From assembly GCA_013139755.1 (NCBI GenBank), contig WTAG01000512.1:1-7063 (forward strand): a DNA stretch of 7,063 bases. The letters run 5' to 3'. Source of the DNA: Methylomarinum sp. GTDB taxonomy: Bacteria > Pseudomonadota > Gammaproteobacteria > Methylococcales > Methylomonadaceae. The notes below the pieces were generated by a model that saw only the letters and a list, made by a program, of their open reading frames with translations, had not been told where the DNA came from and ran no database searches. The position numbers and the translations under genes were made by a program. Shown here piece by piece: positions 1 through 5,936 of the stretch. Position 1 is the stretch's first letter; each line of letters begins with the position of its first letter.

Positions 1-30
1 TTGCTCTACAACTTGTTCTTCATCACTCAT
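1..30 (-). CDS. Start of a DUF484-type protein (partial)
   Basis: An ATG at 30-28 opens a reading frame that leaves the window after ten codons (MSDEEQVVEQ). It overlaps the dapF stop in an ATGA arrangement, which suggests translational coupling. In gammaproteobacteria the gene directly after dapF is normally the DUF484 protein (YigA in E. coli), followed by xerC, so the assignment rests on position and not on recognisable sequence. Ten acidic residues are too few to confirm a family. The existence of the start codon is well supported by the overlap; the identity is an inference from gene order. Confidence 0.55.
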   Translation of the reverse strand, partial: MSDEEQVVEQ

Positions 31-857
31 AATTGTATCTGTCCTTCAAAAACTGAAACGGCTGGACCTTTCATAAATACCGGTTGCCCTCGACCAGCCC
101 AATTGATTAATAATTCACCACCTGGTAATTCCACCTTAATATTCGTTTGATCCAGCTGGTTTTGCTCTATTCCAATAACGACTGCTGCACACGCGCCACT
201 ACCGCAAGCTAATGTTTCAGCTGCACCGCGCTCATAAACACGCAATTTAATGTGTTGTCGATTAATTATTTGCATGAAACCAATATTAGCTCGTTCTGGA
301 AAAAAAGCATGACTTTCTAATGCTTCACCCAATTCGGCAACGGGGGCAGTGTTTATATCATTAACTTGTATAACGGCATGAGGGTTGCCCATAGAAACAG
401 CGCCAAAGGCTTTTTCTGTGTTATTAACCGCTACGGTATAAAACAGAGATTCCTCTACTGTATTTAAAGGAATTTGTGCAGGGGCATGTCTAGGAATTCC
501 CATATTAACAGTGATTAAACCATCTTGATCAAAGTTAAGTAATAACTGCCCAGAGTCGGTATCTACTCGAATTTGATCTCTGTTTGATAGTTTTTTATCG
601 CGGACAAAACGCGCAAAACACCGAGCACCATTACCACATTGAGCGACTTCGCTACCGTCAGCATTAAATATACGGTATTTAAAGTCGGCATTATCACTAA
701 CTGGTTTTTCAACTAATAATAATTGATCACAACCCACGCCAAAATTCCTATCGGCAATAAACTTGATTTGTTCTGAGGTTAAATTAATGGCTTGGTTAAT
801 TGCATCGATAACAACAAAGTCATTACCTAGGCCGTGCATTTTTGTAAATTTAATCAT
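27..857 (-). CDS. dapF: Diaminopimelate epimerase
   Basis: DapF is a cytoplasmic, cofactor-independent epimerase that converts LL-diaminopimelate to meso-diaminopimelate, the precursor of peptidoglycan cross-links and the substrate of LysA. The 276-residue product starts MIKFTKMHGLGNDF, the conserved family N-terminus, and its length is normal (274 in E. coli). Both catalytic cysteines are present in their motifs: C74 in AQCGNGARC and C218 in ACGSGAC, giving the two-base thiol/thiolate mechanism. The substrate-binding segment FNADGSE lies at 64-70. The frame stays open upstream to a TTG at 914, but that extension is not conserved and runs into a repeat-like intergenic element, so I chose the ATG at 857. 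There is no clear Shine-Dalgarno sequence before this ATG. The gene lies 131 nt after lysA and overlaps the next gene by 4 nt. Confidence 0.96.
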   Translation of the reverse strand: MIKFTKMHGLGNDFVVIDAINQAINLTSEQIKFIADRNFGVGCDQLLLVEKPVSDNADFKYRIFNADGSEVAQCGNGARCFARFVRDKKLSNRDQIRVDTDSGQLLLNFDQDGLITVNMGIPRHAPAQIPLNTVEESLFYTVAVNNTEKAFGAVSMGNPHAVIQVNDINTAPVAELGEALESHAFFPERANIGFMQIINRQHIKLRVYERGAAETLACGSGACAAVVIGIEQNQLDQTNIKVELPGGELLINWAGRGQPVFMKGPAVSVFEGQIQL

Positions 858-901
858 AATGGTATGGCGGGCTATAGCCAGCTCTTGTTTATTATTTCTC
901 A

Positions 902-970
902 CACTAAGCCGCAAAGGAAAAGAATTTAAACTCTTATCTCTTCTTAGTGTCTCCGTGTCTTTGTGTGATC
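902..970. repeat. Palindromic, GTGTC-repeating intergenic element
   Basis: The 131-nt gap between lysA and dapF contains an inverted repeat, CACTAAG (902-908) and CTTAGTG (943-949). The right arm continues into three 8-bp units: GTGTCTCC (947-954), GTGTCTTT (955-962) and GTGTGATC (963-970). On the other strand this reads as the ACACAAAGACACGGAG type of tract that I recall as dispersed intergenic repeats in many environmental bacterial genomes. The 34-nt loop and imperfect outer arms make a strong rho-independent terminator unlikely, and there is no fitting T-run. It may be a REP-like or MITE-like insertion. Its effect on lysA-dapF cotranscription cannot be told from the sequence. Confidence 0.45.
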
Positions 971-988
971 TAAAAAATCAATAGTTTT

Positions 989-2236
989 CTATGGCAATAA
1001 CTTTTCCCCAGCCCAAAGCTGTGGAATGGATTCACGCTCACGAATAACATGAACGGTATCTCCATCAACCATCACTTCTGCTGCACGAGGTCTGGAATTA
1101 TAGTTGGAACTCATGGTAAAGCCATAGGCTCCCGATGAGCGTACCGCTAATAAATCATCAGCTGATAGTTTAAGTTCTCTGTCCTTACCTAAAAAATCCC
1201 CTGTTTCACAAACGGGTCCGACAATGTCCCAAGTCATTATATCTGCTGAACTGTTTTTATTAACCGGCACAATATCTTGCCATGCACTGTATAAAGAAGG
1301 ACGTACCAAATCATTCATTGCCGCATCAACAATGGCAAAGTTTTTAAATTCGGTAGGTTTTAAGTACTCTACCCGAGTAACTAAAATCCCCGAATTACCG
1401 GCGATTGCTCGGCCAGGTTCTAAGGCGATTTCATAATCGCTATCACCTAAACGTTCTAAAATAGCTGCAACATATTCAGCGGGTTCAGGCGGTAGTTCAT
1501 CTTTATATCGAATACCCAGGCCACCTCCTAAATCTAAGTGATGTAGATTAATGCCATCTTGTTTTAAGGCATCAACCAAATCCATTACTTTATCAAATGC
1601 AGCCAAAAAAGGTGATGTCTCGGTGAGTTGTGAGCCTATGTGACAATCAATACCAATAATATTAATATGCTCCATTTTGGCAGCACGACAGTATTCGGCA
1701 TGAGCTAGTTCTATATCAATACCAAATTTATTTTCTTTCAGTCCAGTTGATATATAAGGGTGCGTGTTAGCATCTACGTTTGGGTTAACCCGAAATGACA
1801 CCGGTGCAACAACACCTAACTCACCGGCCAACTGGTTGATTCGATCTAATTCCCCACTCACTTCTATATTAAAACAGCGAATGCCTATTTTAAGAGCGGC
1901 AATAATTTCGTCTTCACGTTTACCCACGCCAGAAAAAACAATCTTCTTAGGGTCGCCACCTGCGGTTAAAACTCGTTCTAGTTCGCCTAAAGAGACAATG
2001 TCAAACCCAGAACCTAAACGCGCCAAGACATTAAGAATGGCTATATTGGAGTTGGCTTTAACGGCATAACAAATTAAATGCGGATGTTTACCAAAAGCCT
2101 GGTCAAAGGCATTCCAATGTTTTTCAAAGGTGGCGCGTGAATAGATGTAACAAGGCGAACCCTGTTCAGCGACAATCGCGTCAACAGCAACATCTTCAGC
2201 AAATAATTTGTTTTCTTGGTAATTAAAATAATCCAT
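989..2236 (-). CDS. lysA: Diaminopimelate decarboxylase
   Basis: LysA is a cytoplasmic, PLP-dependent, fold-type III decarboxylase that makes L-lysine and CO2 from meso-diaminopimelate, the last step of lysine synthesis. The 415-residue product has normal family length. Visible signatures: the PLP-binding lysine K60 in CYAVKAN, CHIGSQ at 198-203, the phosphate-binding glycine loop LDLGGGLGI at 234-242, EPGRAI from 273, the active-site pair C343-E344 in GPVCETGD, and Y379 in the YGFTMSSNYNSRPR segment. The N-terminal half is the alanine-racemase-like barrel; the C-terminal part is the beta domain that completes the active site across the dimer. The start at 2236 matches the family N-terminus (MDYFNYQ). 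It lies 2 nt after the lptM stop, and its GAGGAAG ribosome site (2253-2247) sits inside the end of lptM, which suggests coupled translation. Confidence 0.97.
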   Translation of the reverse strand: MDYFNYQENKLFAEDVAVDAIVAEQGSPCYIYSRATFEKHWNAFDQAFGKHPHLICYAVKANSNIAILNVLARLGSGFDIVSLGELERVLTAGGDPKKIVFSGVGKREDEIIAALKIGIRCFNIEVSGELDRINQLAGELGVVAPVSFRVNPNVDANTHPYISTGLKENKFGIDIELAHAEYCRAAKMEHINIIGIDCHIGSQLTETSPFLAAFDKVMDLVDALKQDGINLHHLDLGGGLGIRYKDELPPEPAEYVAAILERLGDSDYEIALEPGRAIAGNSGILVTRVEYLKPTEFKNFAIVDAAMNDLVRPSLYSAWQDIVPVNKNSSADIMTWDIVGPVCETGDFLGKDRELKLSADDLLAVRSSGAYGFTMSSNYNSRPRAAEVMVDGDTVHVIRERESIPQLWAGEKLLP

Positions 2237-2238
2237 TT

Positions 2239-2367
2239 TTAAGATTCTTCCTCGGGTACATAAATAGGGGCTTTTTCATCAGGATGAAAAAGTGGGCCGG
2301 TTTGTCCACAGGCTTGTAGGGTAAGGGTAAGGGTAAGGGTAAGTAGTAAAAATAGTAGTTTTTTCAT
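2239..2367 (-). CDS. lptM: LptM-type small LPS-assembly lipoprotein
   Basis: This 42-residue gene encodes a lipoprotein precursor. It has a short basic start (MKK), a hydrophobic core of alternating Leu and Thr (residues 4-17), a lipobox LQAC with the lipidated cysteine at C20, and then CGQTGPLFHP. That motif matches the CGxxGPLYxP signature of LptM (formerly YifL), which helps maturation of the LptD-LptE lipopolysaccharide translocon in the outer membrane. The product ends soon after the motif in an acidic tail (PEEES), shorter than E. coli LptM (about 67 residues). The position directly before lysA-dapF matches the lppL/yifL location in gammaproteobacteria. It starts 7 nt after the dctM stop with only a weak ribosome site, so it may depend on upstream translation. 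The hydrophobic core is encoded by a perfect hexanucleotide repeat, listed separately. Gln at the -2 lipobox position is slightly unusual. Confidence 0.88.
   Translation of the reverse strand: MKKLLFLLLTLTLTLTLQACGQTGPLFHPDEKAPIYVPEEES
2318..2343 (+). repeat. Four-copy AGGGTA hexamer tract, G-quadruplex motif
   Basis: Four perfect AGGGTA units run from 2318 to 2341 with a partial fifth. On the plus strand this gives four GGG runs (2319-2321, 2325-2327, 2331-2333, 2337-2339), each separated by TAA, a textbook intramolecular G-quadruplex pattern. The plus strand is the template strand of lptM. In lptM the tract encodes Thr-Leu repeats in the signal-peptide core. Gain or loss of a unit would keep the frame and change that core by two residues. 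Confidence 0.9.
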
Positions 2368-2374
2368 TCGTCAG

Positions 2375-3754
2375 TTACAGGTCAGAATAAACAACAGAAG
2401 GTAGCCAAGTCGCCAATTGTGGCCAAAAAGCAAGAATAGCCAGCATGATAAGCTGAATTGCAATAAAAGGCATTACCCCTTTATAAATTTGACCCGTGGT
2501 AATTTCTTTGGGTGCGACACCGCGCAAGTAAAATAAGGCAAAACCAAAGGGCGGTGTTAAAAATGAGGTTTGTAGATTAATCGCTATCATAATACCTAGC
2601 CATACCGGGTCTATGCCCATCGCTAATAAAATAGGACCAACAATTGGCACCACCACAAAGGTGATTTCAATAAAATCTAATACAAAACCTAGTAAAAACA
2701 TGATCAGCATCACGAAGAACATGGCACCAAATTTACCGCCTGGTAAATCAGATAATAATTCGATGATTAATTCATCACCTTCAAAGCCTCTAAACACCAA
2801 AGAAAATAGTGCTGCACCAATTAAGATCATAAACACCATGCTGGTCACTTGAGTAGTGTTTTGCATAACCTCGCGTAAATTGCTTAGATCCAATCGTTTT
2901 TTAATTAATGCTAATAGTATTGCGCCTGTTGCTCCGACAGCCGCAGCTTCTGTTGGCGTTGCCATGCCCCCCATAATAGAACCTAATACTGAAAAAATAA
3001 GCAATAAAGGCGCGGCCATACTTTTTAATATGCGAAAGTAAAAGCCAGGTTCTCTGGTTTTTTTTTCGGGAGCAGGCATAGAGTTGGGGCAAAGCCAGGC
3101 GGTGATTAGAATATAGATCAGGTACATTAAGACTAAACCTAATCCGGGTAAAACTGCACCGGCAAATAAATCACCCACTGAAACTGTTTCGGGAGAGAAA
3201 ATGCCCATATCTAACTGTGCTTGCTGATAAGCAGTGGAGATCACATCACCTAATAGCACCAATACGATAGAAGGTGGAATAATCTGACCTAAGGTACCGG
3301 ATGCACAAATCGTTCCGCAGGCAATAGCAGGGCTATAGTTATTACGTAACATGGTGGGTAAAGATAATAAGCCCATGGTAACGACCGTTGCACCAACAAT
3401 CCCAGTACTTGCAGCCATTAACATACCGACCAGAGTAACCGCTATGCCCAGGCCACCTTTTAATGAGCCAAATAGTTCTGCCATGGCTTCCAGTAAATCC
3501 TCGGCGATTCTGGCGCGTTCAAGCATTACCCCCATAAAGACAAATAAGGGCACGGCAAGCAATGTTTCGTTATTCATAATGCCGAATAAACGATTGGGCA
3601 GGGCGTTTAAAAATGCATCGTCAAAGACATCAAACTGTATGCCTATGGTAGCAAATGCCAAGGCAGTTCCACTTAACGCAAATGCCACCGGATACCCAGT
3701 TAAAAGGACGATAAAAACTGCACCGAACATCCATAATGCTAAATAATTATCCAT
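2375..3754 (-). CDS. TRAP transporter large permease (DctM type)
   Basis: This 459-residue inner-membrane protein is the large, substrate-translocating subunit of a tripartite ATP-independent periplasmic (TRAP) transporter, a sodium-coupled importer usually of carboxylates or other organic acids. It is hydrophobic throughout, with about a dozen membrane segments. Family motifs are visible: the N-terminal segment GYPVAFALSG (20-29), GTLGQIIPPS (153-162) in the first half, and TPTEAAAVGA (266-275) before the second repeat half; the C-terminal half has LQTSFLTPPFGFALFYL. The length and the pairing with a 177-residue partner suit the subgroup annotated as mannitol/chloroaromatic-type (COG4664), but the substrate cannot be read from the permease. 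The ATG directly follows the dctQ stop with no spacer, preceded by a strong AGGAGAG ribosome site. The stop lies 7 nt before lptM. No binding-protein gene adjoins it. Confidence 0.93.
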   Translation of the reverse strand: MDNYLALWMFGAVFIVLLTGYPVAFALSGTALAFATIGIQFDVFDDAFLNALPNRLFGIMNNETLLAVPLFVFMGVMLERARIAEDLLEAMAELFGSLKGGLGIAVTLVGMLMAASTGIVGATVVTMGLLSLPTMLRNNYSPAIACGTICASGTLGQIIPPSIVLVLLGDVISTAYQQAQLDMGIFSPETVSVGDLFAGAVLPGLGLVLMYLIYILITAWLCPNSMPAPEKKTREPGFYFRILKSMAAPLLLIFSVLGSIMGGMATPTEAAAVGATGAILLALIKKRLDLSNLREVMQNTTQVTSMVFMILIGAALFSLVFRGFEGDELIIELLSDLPGGKFGAMFFVMLIMFLLGFVLDFIEITFVVVPIVGPILLAMGIDPVWLGIMIAINLQTSFLTPPFGFALFYLRGVAPKEITTGQIYKGVMPFIAIQLIMLAILAFWPQLATWLPSVVYSDL

Positions 3755-4288
3755 TTAAACACTCTCCTGGTTTAAGCCGAGTGCAATCAGCAGGTTTTGT
3801 AAAAACAAGGCAATACTTTGCAAAATTAACAAGCCTGACATCAATATAATACTGCTTTTAAGAAGATAAACTCCAGGTAAGCCACCGGAATTACGAGAGC
3901 TTTCTTGAATAGCCCAGGAATCGGCTACATATTCCCAGCTACTCCAGATAATAAAACCACTAACAGGCAATAGAAGAAACAGGGTGCCGAGACAGTCTAT
4001 CCACGCTTTAGTTCTGGTGCTGCAACGCTGGTAGAAGATATCTACTCTGACGTGGCCGTTGTGCTTTAAGGTATAAGCGGCACCCAGCATAAAAACCAGA
4101 GCGTGCATATAGGACACCGACTCCTGTAATGCAATCCAACCGATATCAAAAGCATAACGGAGTACCACAACGATAAAGGTTAAAGTCACCATTAACAATG
4201 TTAACCAGGAGATAGTTTTTCCTACCCATTCATTAATACTGTTAATCGTAATAATGCAGATTTGACTGATTTTGAGAAAGCGGGACAT
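3755..4288 (-). CDS. TRAP transporter small permease (DctQ type)
   Basis: This 177-residue protein is the small membrane subunit of the TRAP transporter, which associates with the large permease and helps dock the periplasmic binding protein. Four membrane segments can be seen at about 25-46, 52-73, 98-117 and 144-168. The family pattern is clear: LRYAFDIGW after helix 1, LQES (54-57) and HNGHVRVDIFY (76-86) after helix 2. The stretch SRNSGGLPGVYLLKS before the last helix resembles the SS...G.P.Y.lK signature of these proteins. The length is normal. The start at 4288 has only a weak ribosome site (AT-rich leader), but no better methionine precedes the first helix. It is the first gene of the minus-strand cluster and its stop directly touches the ATG of the large permease. 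In many TRAP operons dctP precedes dctQ; here that position is non-coding. Confidence 0.92.
   Translation of the reverse strand: MSRFLKISQICIITINSINEWVGKTISWLTLLMVTLTFIVVVLRYAFDIGWIALQESVSYMHALVFMLGAAYTLKHNGHVRVDIFYQRCSTRTKAWIDCLGTLFLLLPVSGFIIWSSWEYVADSWAIQESSRNSGGLPGVYLLKSSIILMSGLLILQSIALFLQNLLIALGLNQESV
3761..3768 (-). promoter_or_regulatory. Ribosome binding site of the large TRAP permease
   Basis: AGGAGAGT on the minus strand lies inside the last codons of dctQ, six bases before the ATG at 3754. It is the strongest Shine-Dalgarno sequence in the minus-strand cluster. It supports that start codon and the tight dctQ-dctM coupling. Confidence 0.75.
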
Positions 4289-4405
4289 AAATAGATAGGC
4301 AAAGAATAGAATTTTACCTGAAAAGGCTGTGATGCCGAAACTTGATCTGTTGAGGAGGGATATCGAAGGAGAAATCTATATAAAGGTTAATGGTATGAAG
4401 CCTTT

Positions 4406-4449
4406 ACGGAATACAGAAAGAATTACGAATTTATTCCCCCGTATTCCGT
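4406..4449. repeat. Inverted repeat with 9-bp perfect arms
   Basis: ACGGAATAC (4406-4414) is repeated in inverted orientation as GTATTCCGT (4441-4449), with 26 bases between. It lies 118-161 bases upstream of the dctQ start, in the divergent promoter region. The arms could be paired half-sites for a regulator or the stem of a small structure. No poly-T follows on either strand, so a terminator is not supported. Confidence 0.5.
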
Positions 4450-4499
4450 TCCAAGAATAAAAGATAAAGCAAATGATAGTCCATTATGTGTACTGACTC

Positions 4500-4521
4500 A
4501 AATGGCCATAACAGGTCATTT
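4500..4521. repeat. Small hairpin, 8-bp stem
   Basis: AAATGGCC (4500-4507) can pair with GGTCATTT (4514-4521) across a six-base loop, with one G-U pair. It is short and not followed by a T-run, so it may be chance or a weak operator. Confidence 0.3.
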
Positions 4522-4797
4522 AGAGATCGGTAATCTTTAAGTATTTTTTGAAAAACGTTAGTTAGGAGCTTTTAAACATAAAGACAACCTATCTTTCGTG
4601 CTAATGCATATTAGGTGTTTATACGTATTGTGTATTTATTTCAGGTGGGGTAGTTTTTAACTAGAAATCATATGAATTTTAAACTAAATAATTCAAAGTT
4701 ATTAACGATTAATTCATTATCATTTAGACTAAAAGTGTTTACTTTTCAAGCATCTTTTACCGACATCATCCGATAATTACAACAAAGGTTTTATATT

Positions 4798-5148
4798 ATG
4801 AGTATTATCAAAAACACAACTTTAATTTTATTACTGGCTTTCTCTTTAGGCTCAATCAGCGTTATAGCTAATGCAGAAGAAGCCGTGAAAAGTTCAGTTT
4901 ACAGCCCAAATGAAGCCATTATGCATATTGAAAAGGCTAAAGTCGAAATCATGCATAACGATTTCGTGCCGCCCAGCGAACATTTAAAAGCGGCGCGTGC
5001 GGAATCCAAGAAAGTAACGGGAAATCCGGACATCGTCAAAAAGGCAACCTCAAGCATCATTCAGGCGCAAATCAAAATAAAACTGGGTGATATAAAAGGT
5101 GCGACAGACGAGTTGAACAAGGTGTTAGAGCTGTATAAATCACTCTAA
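4798..5148 (+). CDS. Exported helical protein, SmbP-like
   Basis: The 116-residue product has a signal peptide (charged start, hydrophobic residues 8-24, likely cleavage at ANA|EE after residue 26), giving a soluble periplasmic protein of about 90 residues. The mature part is predicted all-helical and consists of two similar 34-residue helical hairpins: about 40-73 and 83-116 align without gaps, sharing A, I, A, I, D, L and K positions. This layout resembles the small metal-binding protein SmbP of Nitrosomonas (two helical-hairpin repeats, four-helix bundle). Unlike SmbP it has few histidines: H43, H53 and H62, all in the first half. Metal binding is therefore possible but not shown; a YfdX-like or TPR-like helical protein is the alternative. 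An AAAGG ribosome site (4784-4788) lies nine bases before the ATG. It is monocistronic by context, with degraded mobile DNA downstream. Confidence 0.8.
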   Translation: MSIIKNTTLILLLAFSLGSISVIANAEEAVKSSVYSPNEAIMHIEKAKVEIMHNDFVPPSEHLKAARAESKKVTGNPDIVKKATSSIIQAQIKIKLGDIKGATDELNKVLELYKSL

Positions 5149-5533
5149 ATCAGAATAGTAGATAGACTTCGTTTTTTTTTAGTCAAAAGAAATGAACCCG
5201 GATGTTGGTGTAAAAATAAGGGGTGCCCTGAATGAAACTTACTTAACCCATTTATAGACTCCTCTATTGCAAGCCAAGTTTTTTATAATTAATGTCACCA
5301 ATAGAGATTAAGATTGCAGCCATATATTCGGTCTCTTGTAGAGGTTTTATTACCTCAGGACTCCTGATGAATCTATCCGCATGCTTTTGCCACAACCAGG
5401 TTTACGGTTTCTTACAGAACTCCTTAGGTTAAACGGGTTTTCAAAGCATCGGTCTGATCTGTTGTCATCAATATTGGTTAACTCCCAAAATGTAAAATAT
5501 ACAATTTAAGTGTTGCGCTCATCCATTGAATCT
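5149..5533. other. Non-coding stretch before the IS3 remnant
   Basis: No convincing gene is present. A run of nine T (5172-5180) after the exported-protein gene lacks a GC-rich stem in front of it, so I do not call a terminator. An inverted repeat is listed separately at 5261-5306, and a smaller one, TCAGGA-C-TCCTGA, lies at 5355-5367. A 42-codon frame at 5381-5509 has no ribosome site or recognised relative. The stretch may be part of the decayed insertion that follows. Confidence 0.5.
5261..5306. repeat. Inverted repeat CTCTATTG / CAATAGAG
   Basis: CTCTATTG (5261-5268) and CAATAGAG (5299-5306) are perfect 8-bp inverted copies separated by 30 bases. They lie between the exported-protein gene and the IS3 remnant. 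No T-run follows, and the arms do not match IS3-type ends that I can recognise. Confidence 0.4.
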
Positions 5534-5593
5534 ACAACAGCGTACTTTGCAAAGGAAATACTGTCGACTTCAAGGATGCAGGAGGTAGAGTAA
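5534..5593 (+). pseudogene. IS3-family orfA tail (remnant)
   Basis: The frame reads TTAYFAKE and then a short tail to a TAA at 5591-5593. TAYFAKE or AAFFAKE is the usual C-terminal ending of IS3-family OrfA, the DNA-binding half of the transposase, which normally ends just before OrfB. The upstream part with the helix-turn-helix and leucine zipper is not recognisable, so only the last residues survive. The adjacent orfB fragment supports the call. Confidence 0.6.
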
Positions 5594-5603
5594 CGCAGGA
5601 GCT

Positions 5604-5853
5604 GTTACCGAGAAGTACGCGTGGATAAAAAAGCATAGCACTGATTATTCCATTACGGCCTTATGTGGATTTATGACTGTTTCACGCAGTTGTTATTATG
5701 AATGGCTTGACTCACCTAAAACTGAACGCGCCGTCTGAAAAGTAAATTCGCAGAACAGGGTATTATTGTGAGTCGGTTAATGAACCAGGCAGGGTTATGG
5801 TGTAAATCCAAGAAGTTGTTAAAACCACAACAGATTCTAAACATAACAAGTGG
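5604..5853 (+). pseudogene. IS3-family orfB transposase (degraded fragment)
   Basis: Three pieces in three frames match the N-terminal part of IS3-family OrfB in the right order. The first (5604-5738) reads VTEKYAWIKKHSTDY, then VSRSCYYEWLDSPKTERAV to a TGA. The second (5747-5821) reads FAEQGIIVSR and directly LMNQAGLWCKSKK, lacking the few residues normally between VSR and LM. The third (5824-5853) reads TTTDSKHNKW, the family's TTDSKHN motif. Roughly 40 residues are missing between pieces one and two, and everything after TTDSKHN, including the whole DDE catalytic core, is absent. The element is therefore inactive. I could not identify terminal inverted repeats or a target-site duplication. 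Confidence 0.85.
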
Positions 5854-5926
5854 TCTGTCTCCTTTTATTAATAGATTTTTAGGTTAAGGCTTTTTTTACG
5901 AAACATTTACGCGGATATTCAGATAC

Positions 5927-5931
5927 GGTGA
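5927..5931 (+). promoter_or_regulatory. Ribosome binding site of the M50 protease
   Basis: GGTGA lies five bases before the ATG at 5937. It favours that start over the in-frame GTG at 5928, which overlaps this site. Confidence 0.55.
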
Positions 5932-5936
5932 GAAAA

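Larger units (their letters stand above)
4289..4797. other. Divergent intergenic region without a convincing gene
   Basis: About 0.5 kb separates dctQ (minus) from the exported-protein gene (plus), so promoters for both should lie here. I found no -35/-10 pair good enough to call for either gene; a GATAAT at 4772-4777 lies too close to the ribosome site at 4784-4788 to be persuasive alone. The stretch from about 4660 is very AT-rich. Two inverted repeats are listed separately. No remnant of a TRAP binding-protein gene is visible by eye. Confidence 0.6.

Noticed and set aside
858..914. Upstream extension of dapF to a TTG codon at 914
   Set aside because: The extra 19 residues are not part of the DapF family and lie in the repeat-like intergenic element; the ATG at 857 gives the conserved N-terminus.
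2318..2343. GGGTAA tract as a telomere-like or CRISPR-like repeat
   Set aside because: Four short direct units without spacers inside a coding sequence are not a CRISPR array, and nothing suggests a linear replicon end.
4332..4460. Plus-strand 42-codon frame (starts MPKLDLLRRD)
   Set aside because: It has no ribosome site before the ATG, no recognised relative, and contains the 9-bp inverted repeat; likely chance.
4772..4777. GATAAT as the -10 box of the exported-protein gene
   Set aside because: No acceptable -35 box lies 16-18 bases upstream, and transcription would start on top of the ribosome site.
5161..5185. T-run after the exported-protein gene as a rho-independent terminator
   Set aside because: The nine T are not preceded by a GC-rich stem; only a weak GACT/AGTC pair flanks them.
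5381..5509. Plus-strand 42-codon frame (starts MLLPQPGLRF)
   Set aside because: It has no ribosome site and no recognised family, and lies in decayed DNA beside the IS3 remnant.
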